Below, in pieces: positions 1 through 5,090 of a stretch of 7,217 nucleotides of DNA. Positions within the stretch are counted from its first letter, which is position 1. Each line of letters begins with the position of its first letter. This DNA is from Synechococcales cyanobacterium PMM_0085 (GTDB lineage Bacteria; Cyanobacteriota; Cyanobacteriia; Elainellales; Elainellaceae), in the NCBI GenBank assembly GCA_949127705.1, contig CASBQJ010000335.1, positions 1-7,217 of the forward strand. Reading direction: 5' to 3'. The notes under the pieces were generated by a model. That model saw only the letters and a program-made list of their open reading frames with translations. It made no database searches and had not been told where the DNA came from. Both the position numbers and the translations under genes were made by a program.

Positions 1-200
1 CCAGAGTCTTGCAGGGCTTGGGCGATCGCCCAGTTCATGGTTTCCAAATGCTGCCGCGATGCCACCTCGGGCACCACGCCGCCATACTGCTGGTGAATCG
101 TGATTTGGGACGACACGATGTTGCTGAGAACGTGGCGATCGCGTACTACTGCCACGGCTGTCTCATCACAACTGGTTTCAAGCGCTAAAACTGTCGGCAT
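1..200 (-). CDS. tsaD: tRNA N6-threonylcarbamoyltransferase TsaD, N-terminal fragment (runs off left edge)
   Basis: TsaD (formerly Gcp) is the cytoplasmic transferase that, with TsaB and TsaE in bacteria, moves the threonylcarbamoyl group from threonylcarbamoyl-AMP onto A37 of ANN-decoding tRNAs. Reading the minus strand from ATG at 200 gives 66 codons beginning MPTVLALETSCDETAVAVV, followed by LSNIVSSQ and GGVVPEVASRQHLE. These are the classic opening of the family: the ASKHA nucleotide-binding strand (LALETSCDET) and the GGVVPE(V/L)ASR segment. The metal-binding HxxxH motif and the rest of the protein lie outside the window. No strong Shine-Dalgarno is visible before the ATG, but the start matches the family. 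The gene is divergent from psaF with 289 bp between the two starts, an arrangement I recall from other cyanobacteria. Identity is very secure despite truncation by the window edge. Confidence 0.95.
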   Translation of the reverse strand, partial: MPTVLALETSCDETAVAVVRDRHVLSNIVSSQITIHQQYGGVVPEVASRQHLETMNWAIAQALQDS

Positions 201-208
201 GCGTTATC

Positions 209-233
209 TAGAGTTCTTTTGTAGAGTTCTTTT
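209..233. repeat. 12-bp direct repeat, two perfect copies at 13-bp period
   Basis: TAGAGTTCTTTT occurs at 209-220 and again at 222-233, separated by one G, immediately upstream of the tsaD start on the minus strand. The element is visible directly. It could be a slippage duplication or a pair of regulator half-sites in the tsaD leader. I cannot name a factor. Confidence 0.8.
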
Positions 234-475
234 AACTTTTGTAGCGGTACTGCTGACATTAGGTTACTATCAGACTCGTCAAAAGACACAAATTTACGTT
301 CACCCAAAATCTCCAAATTTTCTGGGCGGGTTCTGGTGACATGCTTCTAAAAGCTTAACGTTATTGGGCTTCACCGGAGGAGTATGATTGCTGTGAAGTG
401 TGATTGCTTTTCTCGGAAGGCAGCTTGATTCTCAGTACTAAATCTCTGCGTTTTGTACTTTGCGTTTTGTAAAAA

Positions 476-481
476 AGGGAA
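476..481 (+). promoter_or_regulatory. Ribosome binding site deciding the psaF start
   Basis: AGGGAA lies 8 bp before the ATG at 490. It favours that ATG over an in-frame TTG at 460, which would add ten residues in front of a well-formed signal peptide and has no comparable Shine-Dalgarno. Confidence 0.65.
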
Positions 482-489
482 GCAATTCC

Positions 490-975
490 ATGCGCAAATT
501 GTTTGCTCCATTGTTGGCTGGTGTCCTAGTCTTTTTTCTGTGGGTTGGGGTGGTTTCTCCTGCCTCTGCTTATAATCTAACGCCCTGTAGCGATACCGCT
601 GCGTTTCAACAACGTGCGGCTAAAGCCACCACGGCTCAAGCTAAAGCTCGTTTTCAAAGCTACTCCACGCTGCTGTGTGGTGAAGAAGGTCTGCCCCACT
701 TAATTGTGGATGGCAGTGCCGCTCACATCGGTGAATTCCTCATCCCTAGCATCCTATTCCTGTACATTACAGGCTGGATTGGCTGGGTGGGTCGTGCCTA
801 TATCATTTCTGTTCGGGGTGAGAAAGACCCAGAAATGCTAGAAGTTGTGATTGATGTGCCTCGTGCCATCAAGTTTATGACGTCTGGTTTCCTGTGGCCA
901 CTTGCTGCCTTTAAAGAATTGACCACTGGCAAATTGACAGTTAAAGATAGCGAAATCACTGTTTCGCCTCGTTAA
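490..975 (+). CDS. psaF: Photosystem I reaction centre subunit III (PsaF) precursor
   Basis: PsaF is a membrane subunit of photosystem I whose N-terminal domain faces the thylakoid lumen, next to the plastocyanin/cytochrome c6 docking side. The 161-residue precursor has a signal peptide at about 1-27 (MRKL, a hydrophobic core, then PASA) with predicted cleavage before YNLTPC. The mature part has the lumenal helices with two cysteines, C33 and C63, matching the conserved disulfide pair. It also has the family segments LLCGEEGLPHLIVDG and HIGEFLIPSILFLYITGWIGWVGR (membrane helix about 83-101), then a C-terminal half ending SEITVSPR. Length is normal. The region between the two cysteines looks cyanobacterial, without the long lysine-rich extension of plant and algal PsaF. 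psaJ follows 224 bp downstream on the same strand and is probably co-transcribed. Confidence 0.98.
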   Translation: MRKLFAPLLAGVLVFFLWVGVVSPASAYNLTPCSDTAAFQQRAAKATTAQAKARFQSYSTLLCGEEGLPHLIVDGSAAHIGEFLIPSILFLYITGWIGWVGRAYIISVRGEKDPEMLEVVIDVPRAIKFMTSGFLWPLAAFKELTTGKLTVKDSEITVSPR

Positions 976-998
976 TTGGTCACGGTTCTAGATCTTAT

Positions 999-1028
999 GA
1001 TCGATAGTGTTGGGATCGATAGTTTTGG
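999..1028. repeat. 15-bp tandem repeat, two copies, after psaF
   Basis: GATCGATAGTGTTGG (999-1013) is followed immediately by GATCGATAGTTTTGG (1014-1028), differing at one base. It starts 23 bp after the psaF stop in the psaF-psaJ spacer. The repeat is directly visible. Any function, such as transcript stability or a binding site, is unknown. Confidence 0.85.
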
Positions 1029-1043
1029 CATTGCTTAAGCTGA

Positions 1044-1100
1044 GGATGAATTTGGATGGGCGAGGTGTAACCTTTACCTCTTGCTAACCCAAATTCATCC
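1044..1100. repeat. Large imperfect palindrome in the psaF-psaJ spacer
   Basis: GGATGAATTTGG (1044-1055) and its exact reverse complement CCAAATTCATCC (1089-1100) form a 12-bp stem. A second inner stem, GAGGT (1062-1066) with ACCTC (1076-1080), sits inside. Transcribed RNA would fold into a long interrupted hairpin. There is no T-run after it, so it is not a standard intrinsic terminator. Possible roles are an RNA-processing or stability element that sets the psaF:psaJ ratio, or a small non-autonomous (MITE-like) insertion. The right flank (TTATCCTGAGC, then TCGAAG) resembles dispersed repeats I recall from cyanobacterial intergenic DNA. Confidence 0.75.
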
Positions 1101-1186
1101 TTATCCTGAGCAGTCTCATCGAAGCTGTCAATGACGCCTTATAAACGATCTGCAAATCTAGCTTGATTGATTGTTGGAATTATTCT

Positions 1187-1190
1187 GGAG
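1187..1190 (+). promoter_or_regulatory. Ribosome binding site of psaJ
   Basis: GGAG lies 9 bp before the psaJ ATG at 1200 and gives this tiny gene its own translation start, well separated from psaF. Confidence 0.65.
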
Positions 1191-1199
1191 TTGTGAAGT

Positions 1200-1328
1200 A
1201 TGCAATATTTCCTCAAATATCTGTCTACTGCCCCTGTGTTGGCGACTGCTTTGATGTTTTTCACCGCAGGCATGCTGATTGAATTTAATCGGTTCTTTCC
1301 CGATTTGTTGTTCCATCCCTTACCTTAG
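1200..1328 (+). CDS. psaJ: Photosystem I reaction centre subunit IX (PsaJ)
   Basis: PsaJ is a single-helix photosystem I membrane subunit that sits beside PsaF and stabilises it and nearby chlorophylls. The 42-residue protein begins MQYFLKYLSTAPVLAT, has one membrane helix at about 11-27, and ends IEFNRFFPDLLFHPLP. The STAPVLA and (I/L)EFNRF(F/Y)PDLLFHP segments are diagnostic of the family, and the length is normal (about 40 residues). It follows psaF in the usual psaF-psaJ order, and the pair is closed by a strong terminator about 50 bp downstream. The wide 224-bp gap from psaF is longer than expected for a tight operon and contains a palindromic element. Confidence 0.98.
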   Translation: MQYFLKYLSTAPVLATALMFFTAGMLIEFNRFFPDLLFHPLP

Positions 1329-1379
1329 GGGATTTCGCTTAACCAGGCGTTTTACGTTCTTTTTGATTTGAAGAGTTTA

Positions 1380-1408
1380 GGGGCATCTTTTGCAGATGCT
1401 CCTTTTTT
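1380..1408 (+). terminator. Rho-independent terminator of psaFJ
   Basis: GGGGCATCT (1380-1388) pairs with AGATGCTCC (1394-1402) as a 9-bp stem with one G-U pair. The loop is 5 nt, and six T residues follow (1403-1408). The T-run is on the plus strand only, so it serves psaJ rather than the convergent gene ending at 1420. Confidence 0.93.
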
Positions 1409-1419
1409 GTGGGTCTAGT

Positions 1420-3156
1420 TCAAGGGATCGGCATCGAGAGGCTGGCTCGCTGGGGTTGTCCCCAAATTACCCGCTCTTGTTTATAAATCACAGTTCCGGG
1501 GCGGGCACCCTTGGGCTTAAATACATAGCGGGGTTCGGTGTAAATGACGGGTACTTGGTCGCTTTGGCAAGCGCGGCTGTAATAGGCGGCGAGGTCGGCG
1601 GTAAATTGCAGGTCGGCATCGTCGGGCGCGCCTCCTGGTTCTAGCCGCAGCAAGACATGGCTACCGGGAATTTCTTGGCTGTGGAACCAGAGGTCGTAGT
1701 CGTTGGCGACATGGGAGACGATCTCGTCGTTTTGGCGGTTGTTGCGCCCAATCAAAATTTCAAATCCACTGGGGCTGCGAAAATGCCGAAAGTTGGTGGT
1801 TTCAGCCGCTGCTCCGCGATAGCGCTGGTCTGGATCGTCTAGATACTGCTGCTGGATCAGCTCGTCGCGGATTTCTGTCAACGCATCTAGGTCTTCAAGA
1901 TTGGCATAAAGGCTGAGTTGGGTCACGGCAACTTGAACGTGTTCTAGGTAGTCAATTTCAGCCTGAACGGCTTTTAACAGGGGTTCGAGGGCGGCGCGCG
2001 ATCGCTTCAGTTTTTGGTGGCGTCTGTACCGGGCTTGCGCATTCTGCACAGCATTTTTTTCGGGATCAAGCGGAATTGTGACTGGGTTGCCTGTTTCAAA
2101 ATCTGCTAGCGTCATGGCTTTGAGGCCGGGTTGCCACTGGTGCAGGTTGGCCATCAGCAAGTCGGCCTGTTCTCGCTGCCGGTCGGCTTCGTCTGACTGG
2201 TGCAGGCGATCGCGAAAATCATTGGCTTTGACGTACAGTTTTTTGAGTAGATTAATCAGGCGCTGACTCAGCTGATGCCGCAGCTGCGAAAATTCTTGGC
2301 GGTTGAGTTCATCGGTATAGTAGTGGCTCAAGATCGGGTGGATGCTAGGAACCGATTCAACGGCACCCCAGCCCATGACGGTGTAGCCCTGTGGCAGCCA
2401 GCCCGGTCGAAACTGCTGTTGCTGAATGGCCGTTAGCCATTCACGCCAGCGATCAAACAGGCGCTGCCAATCGGCGGGGCTGAGGGAGTGGGTGGATTGC
2501 TGCGGCGCTAACCCTGCCGCCTCAATCATCGAAAGCACGAGAATGGAGCTTAGCCCTCGGTAGTTTTTCAGCAAATTACTCTTGAGATCCGTCGGAATGA
2601 GGCTAACGCGTTCTTGCCAGCGCTCTTGGGATTCTTCCAGACTAGGAGCGGGATCGATTAGCGCCGGGGGGGGTTCGTAGGGTTGCCCAGTTTGAATCGG
2701 ACGCACGCTAGATTGCTGATTGCTGACCTGATGAGCCGCCGTCACAATCAAGTCATCCACATTGGTCAAAATCACGTTGCTGTACTTGCCCATGATCTCA
2801 ACATACAGGTGCCACAGCGGCGGGTCGCCAGGGCGGCGGGCAAACTGCAAGTCTAAGGCGCGCTCCCAAGGGGCGATCGCCTTTACCGATACTAGCGCCA
2901 GCCCGTTTAACTGGTGTCGCAGCTGCTGACTAAAGGTAAAGGTGTCGGGGGCTTTAGCCGGAGGGGTGTCCAGGCAAATGCGCGCCGCCTGAGGATGCCA
3001 CGACACCGTTAGCCACCCCCGCTGATTCATCGTGCGCAGGCACAGGGCTAGGGTATGGCGATCGCGCTGATACACTTGCTCAAGGCGAGCAGGCAACCAG
3101 GTTTCCTGCAACTCAGTGCAGGCCGCAATTAGGGTCGTAACGTCAACAGATTGCAC
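1420..3156 (-). CDS. rqcH: NFACT / Rqc2-homologue family protein (RqcH-like ribosome quality control factor)
   Basis: RqcH/Rqc2 proteins bind 50S subunits blocked by peptidyl-tRNA and, in Bacillus, recruit tRNA-Ala to add C-terminal alanine tails that mark the chain for degradation; older annotations say fibronectin-binding protein. The 578 residues show the family layout. NFACT-N is at about 1-180, with WLPARLEQVYQRDRHTLAL near the start and EIMGKYSNVIL at 120-130. A helix-hairpin-helix-like segment lies around 190-215 and charged coiled coils at about 285-335 and 365-435. NFACT-R spans about 455-566, with NDYDLWFHSQEIPGSHVLLR at 485-504 and FKPKGARPGTVIYKQERVIWG near the end. Length is normal. 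The start is GTG; MQSVDVTTL aligns with the N-terminus I recall for cyanobacterial homologues, although no clear Shine-Dalgarno precedes it. Where Bacillus and yeast have an essential D-R pair, this protein appears to have E98-R99. It is convergent with psaJ and divergent from remA. Confidence 0.93.
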   Translation of the reverse strand: MQSVDVTTLIAACTELQETWLPARLEQVYQRDRHTLALCLRTMNQRGWLTVSWHPQAARICLDTPPAKAPDTFTFSQQLRHQLNGLALVSVKAIAPWERALDLQFARRPGDPPLWHLYVEIMGKYSNVILTNVDDLIVTAAHQVSNQQSSVRPIQTGQPYEPPPALIDPAPSLEESQERWQERVSLIPTDLKSNLLKNYRGLSSILVLSMIEAAGLAPQQSTHSLSPADWQRLFDRWREWLTAIQQQQFRPGWLPQGYTVMGWGAVESVPSIHPILSHYYTDELNRQEFSQLRHQLSQRLINLLKKLYVKANDFRDRLHQSDEADRQREQADLLMANLHQWQPGLKAMTLADFETGNPVTIPLDPEKNAVQNAQARYRRHQKLKRSRAALEPLLKAVQAEIDYLEHVQVAVTQLSLYANLEDLDALTEIRDELIQQQYLDDPDQRYRGAAAETTNFRHFRSPSGFEILIGRNNRQNDEIVSHVANDYDLWFHSQEIPGSHVLLRLEPGGAPDDADLQFTADLAAYYSRACQSDQVPVIYTEPRYVFKPKGARPGTVIYKQERVIWGQPQRASLSMPIP

Positions 3157-3437
3157 AGGATTAGCAAAAAAGGCCAGGAACGGGAACGAAACAGGGGAAT
3201 TGCCAACATCAGATCAAGCGGCATGCCTTTTAGTCATCCGACAGCCCGGTCGCGCTGTGACCAAAAGCTATCTCAAACCAACGTGCCCGCGATCTGAAGC
3301 TGCTCTACCTTCACCAAAACTTCGTCTTTCTAAAACTTCTTCTCTTGTCAGGGTTATCAGCCTTGTGAGTCGAAATTTTTGCCGATACCATGAAAACGAA
3401 CGCGTCACTGTTTCTCACATGGTTAGGCATTTTTCTC
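3157..3437. other. rqcH-remA divergent intergenic region
   Basis: This 281-bp gap lies between two divergent starts and should contain promoters in both directions. I find no convincing -35/-10 pair, hairpin, repeat or small gene. The remA reading frame can be extended upstream to an ATG at 3390, but the added residues are not part of the RemA family. Confidence 0.5.
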
Positions 3438-3698
3438 ATGGACATTCGGCTGATCAACATTGGATTTGGCAATATTGTGTCAGCCAACCGGGTAATTGCC
3501 ATTGTCAGTCCCGAGTCTGCGCCTATTAAGCGTATCATCACCGATGCCCGCGATCGCGCCCAGCTCATTGATGCTACCTATGGGCGTCGGACTCGGGCTG
3601 TAATTATTACCGACTCTGGCCATATAATTCTCTCTGCCATTCAACCCGAAACGGTCGCCAATCGGTTTGTGATCAGCAAAGAACTCAATGATGATTAG
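3438..3698 (+). CDS. remA: RemA / DUF370 family DNA-binding regulator
   Basis: In Bacillus, RemA is a small ring-forming DNA-binding protein that activates extracellular matrix and osmoprotection genes; its targets in cyanobacteria are not established to my knowledge. The 86-residue product starts MDIRLINIGFGNIVSANRVIAIVSPESAP and continues IKRIITDARD, then DATYGRRTRAVIITDSGHIILSAIQPETVANRF. It is nearly collinear with Bacillus RemA without gaps. The arginines I recall as functionally important there (R18, R50, R51) are all at the same positions here. I chose ATG 3438 because the family begins exactly at M(D/T)I(K/R); an AGG at 3425-3427 sits 10 bp upstream. The alternative ATG at 3390 would add 16 residues absent from homologues. 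gmk follows 102 bp downstream, an association also seen in Bacillus. Confidence 0.95.
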   Translation: MDIRLINIGFGNIVSANRVIAIVSPESAPIKRIITDARDRAQLIDATYGRRTRAVIITDSGHIILSAIQPETVANRFVISKELNDD

Positions 3699-3764
3699 AC
3701 GAACTTAACTATAGCCCATCTGCCTGTCTCCGTGGCTCATAACCAGTTCGCTACCGCCTACCGC

Positions 3765-3770
3765 TAAAAT
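3765..3770 (+). promoter_or_regulatory. Possible -10 element upstream of gmk
   Basis: TAAAAT lies 30 bp before the gmk ATG and resembles a sigma-70 -10 box. No recognisable -35 stands 16-18 bp upstream, so this is only a candidate. If real, gmk would have its own promoter in addition to read-through from remA. Confidence 0.22.
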
Positions 3771-3800
3771 AATGATCCGCTTACAATCATCGAGACTTCA

Positions 3801-4373
3801 ATGGGGAATGGTAGATTAATCGTCCTAACTGGGCCAAGCGGAGTCGGAAAAGGCACACTGCTGCGATCGCTGCTCAAACGGCATCCTGAGCTATATCTTT
3901 CGACTTCGGCCACGACGCGATCGCCTCGGTTAAATGAGGTGGATGGGCACAACTATTATTTTGTCACTCGCGACGCGTTTCAGGAAATGGTAGACCAGTC
4001 TGAACTGCTAGAGTGGGCAGAGTTTGCTGGCAACTATTACGGCACCCCTCGCCGCCCGGTAGAGCATTCGATTCAGCAAGGCAAGTGGGTAGTGCTAGAA
4101 ATTGAGCTAGAAGGGGCGCGCCAGATCCGGCAGACGTTTCCTAGTGCGTTGCGAATTTTTGTGCTGCCGCCGTCACTAGAGACACTGGAAAGACGCCTGC
4201 GCGGGCGCGGTCAAGATTCAGAGGAGGCGATCGCCCGTCGTCTAATCCGAGCCAAGGCAGAAATCGACGCTGCAAATGAGTTTGATTTGCAGGTGATCAA
4301 CGATGATCTAGAATTGGCCTTGAGCAAAATCGAGTCCGCTGTGTTTGCAGAGCAGCGGGTCAACAGTCCCTAA
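3801..4373 (+). CDS. gmk: Guanylate kinase
   Basis: Gmk is the cytosolic enzyme that phosphorylates GMP to GDP with ATP, feeding GTP, dGTP and (p)ppGpp pools. The 190-residue protein has the P-loop GPSGVGKGT at 11-19. The GMP-binding region follows: SATTRSPR at 36-43, with arginines 40 and 43 contacting the GMP phosphate in the family, then VDGHNYYFV and EWAEFAGNYYGTPR. The core segment VLEIELEGARQIRQTFP comes next, then the lid RRLRGRGQDSEEAIARRL. Length is normal for a bacterial Gmk (about 190-205). The ATG at 3801 places the P-loop at the expected distance from the N-terminus; the Shine-Dalgarno is weak (GAG at 3792-3794). It sits 102 bp downstream of remA on the same strand. rpoZ, a frequent partner in other phyla, is not next door. 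Confidence 0.98.
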   Translation: MGNGRLIVLTGPSGVGKGTLLRSLLKRHPELYLSTSATTRSPRLNEVDGHNYYFVTRDAFQEMVDQSELLEWAEFAGNYYGTPRRPVEHSIQQGKWVVLEIELEGARQIRQTFPSALRIFVLPPSLETLERRLRGRGQDSEEAIARRLIRAKAEIDAANEFDLQVINDDLELALSKIESAVFAEQRVNSP

Positions 4374-4406
4374 GGATCATAAATTTATTAATGTGCAATT
4401 CCCTGG

Positions 4407-4435
4407 GTAGGGACATGGCACTGCCATGTCCCTAC
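4407..4435. repeat. Perfect 14-bp inverted repeat around a single C (cyanobacterial interspersed palindrome)
   Basis: GTAGGGACATGGCA (4407-4420) is followed by one C and then its exact reverse complement, TGCCATGTCCCTAC (4422-4435). This matches the general form GTAGGG-N-CCCTAC of short palindromes I recall being dispersed in intergenic DNA of many cyanobacteria. It sits 33 bp after the gmk stop and about 60 bp from the end of the convergent gene. It could act as a bidirectional hairpin that stops or stabilises both transcripts, but there is no T-run on either side. Confidence 0.85.
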
Positions 4436-4498
4436 AGGTGGGTCAATTTTGCAGATTATTTAATTTGCGATCCTAAGAGCTATGGGGATGCGAGAGCG

Positions 4499-4990
4499 TT
4501 ATCCTCGCAGCTCAGCTTCTAATGTCTCCAGCTGCTTTTTTTTGGCGTTCAACTTCTCCTCTAATTCCTGAAACTGATCCCGCCGCGCTTCCATTTCTAA
4601 TGCTTGACGACCCAGTTCCTGACTCTTAAGCGTCAGAGATTGCCGCCATTGCTCTGCCCGCCGCGTTTCTTCAAGCAGAAACGCAGGCGAAACTCCGCTA
4701 GATAGGTATTCTTCAATAAACTCTAATACCCAGCCTTTGGCATCTTGAACTTTTTTCACTTTTTTGGCGCTGCTTAACTCAACCAACACCAATAGTCCTT
4801 CATTGAGGCTGGTCGCGTCACAGGGGCCAGTAGAGTGGGTACCGTCAGCATGGTCACTAGAGTCTTCAAGCAGCACCGTTTCCTCAGTGACACAGGTTGC
4901 CCAAGTGTGTTCAGCTCGTTTTTGGGCAAGCAACTTTAGGCTTGCCCTGCCCTCACGATCCCGCTTCAAGACCTGAGCTAAGTAGAGCAT
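4499..4990 (-). CDS. Short coiled-coil protein resembling the N-terminus of HmpF (pilus motility taxis protein)
   Basis: The 163-residue product starts MLYLAQVLKRD, with SLKLLAQKR and HTWATCVTEETV following. A variable acidic stretch comes at about 40-64, then GLLVLVELSSAKKVKKVQDA. The remainder is a heptad-rich helix at about 105-162, including EQWRQSLTLKSQELGRQALEMEAR. From memory this pattern matches the first ~150 residues of cyanobacterial HmpF (MLYLAEVQKQ, LKLLACQR, W...EE, G(A/L)LV.V.L, EQWKQSLTYQSQELNRREMEMEAR). HmpF is a much longer, mostly coiled-coil protein needed for type IV pilus motility and its polarity. Here the protein ends at a TAA soon after the first coiled coil, and the DNA beyond shows no continuation, so it is a short paralogue or a truncated relative. 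I chose ATG 4990 because the family begins at MLYLA; an in-frame TTG at 5047 would add a hydrophobic stretch. A TATACT lies about 36 bp upstream. It starts 100 bp after the end of valS, on the same strand. Confidence 0.7.
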   Translation of the reverse strand: MLYLAQVLKRDREGRASLKLLAQKRAEHTWATCVTEETVLLEDSSDHADGTHSTGPCDATSLNEGLLVLVELSSAKKVKKVQDAKGWVLEFIEEYLSSGVSPAFLLEETRRAEQWRQSLTLKSQELGRQALEMEARRDQFQELEEKLNAKKKQLETLEAELRG

Positions 4991-5090
4991 TGGAGTCAGA
5001 AAAATTATCAGTCCATTAGAAATAAAGTATACCCTTGCATTTAGCAAGAGGCTTAGTCTTTTAGGCAGGAATTTGATAAAGATTTAGGTT

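Larger units (their letters stand above)
201..489. other. tsaD-psaF divergent intergenic region
   Basis: This 289-bp gap must hold the promoters of both tsaD (leftward) and psaF (rightward). I see no confident -35/-10 pair. I looked for an HLR1 site, the RpaB target found before many photosystem I genes (two TTACA-type half-sites spaced 4 bp apart); a lone GTTACTAT at 263-270 has no correctly spaced partner. Visible structure is a 12-bp direct repeat next to the tsaD start (209-233), a repeated TGATTGCT (385-392 and 401-408), and a 14-codon reading frame at 384-428 behind a GGAGG. None is proven functional. Confidence 0.5.

Noticed and set aside
263..282. HLR1 (RpaB) site upstream of psaF
   Set aside because: Only one half-site-like GTTACTAT is present. 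The sequence 4 bp further on does not match a second TTACA half-site.
460..489. Upstream TTG start for psaF adding ten residues (MRFVKKGSNS)
   Set aside because: It would place a charged stretch before a complete signal peptide, and the ATG at 490 has a well-spaced AGGGAA. The family starts near MRKL.
1101..1199. Separate small gene or riboswitch between the palindrome and psaJ
   Set aside because: No frame with a Shine-Dalgarno, and no recognisable riboswitch core was seen. Only the psaJ ribosome binding site is clear.
1390..1842. Plus-strand open frames opposite the rqcH C-terminus
   Set aside because: They are antisense shadows of a conserved NFACT-R coding region, without recognisable family sequence, and the first one starts inside the terminator hairpin.
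2666..2673. C8 run in rqcH as a phase-variation switch
   Set aside because: It encodes conserved-looking Pro residues (EPPPAL) in a linker and the frame is intact. A single 8-base run in GC-rich DNA is weak evidence of contingency.
3390..3437. ATG at 3390 as remA start
   Set aside because: The added 16 residues (MKTNASLFLTWLGIFL) are absent from the RemA family, which begins at MDIRLINIG-type sequence encoded from 3438.
4991..5047. TTG start at 5047 giving the HmpF-like protein a hydrophobic, membrane-anchor-like N-terminus
   Set aside because: The family as I know it begins at MLYLA. The added residues overlap a likely promoter region (TATACT at 5026-5031 on the minus strand), and no Shine-Dalgarno supports the TTG.
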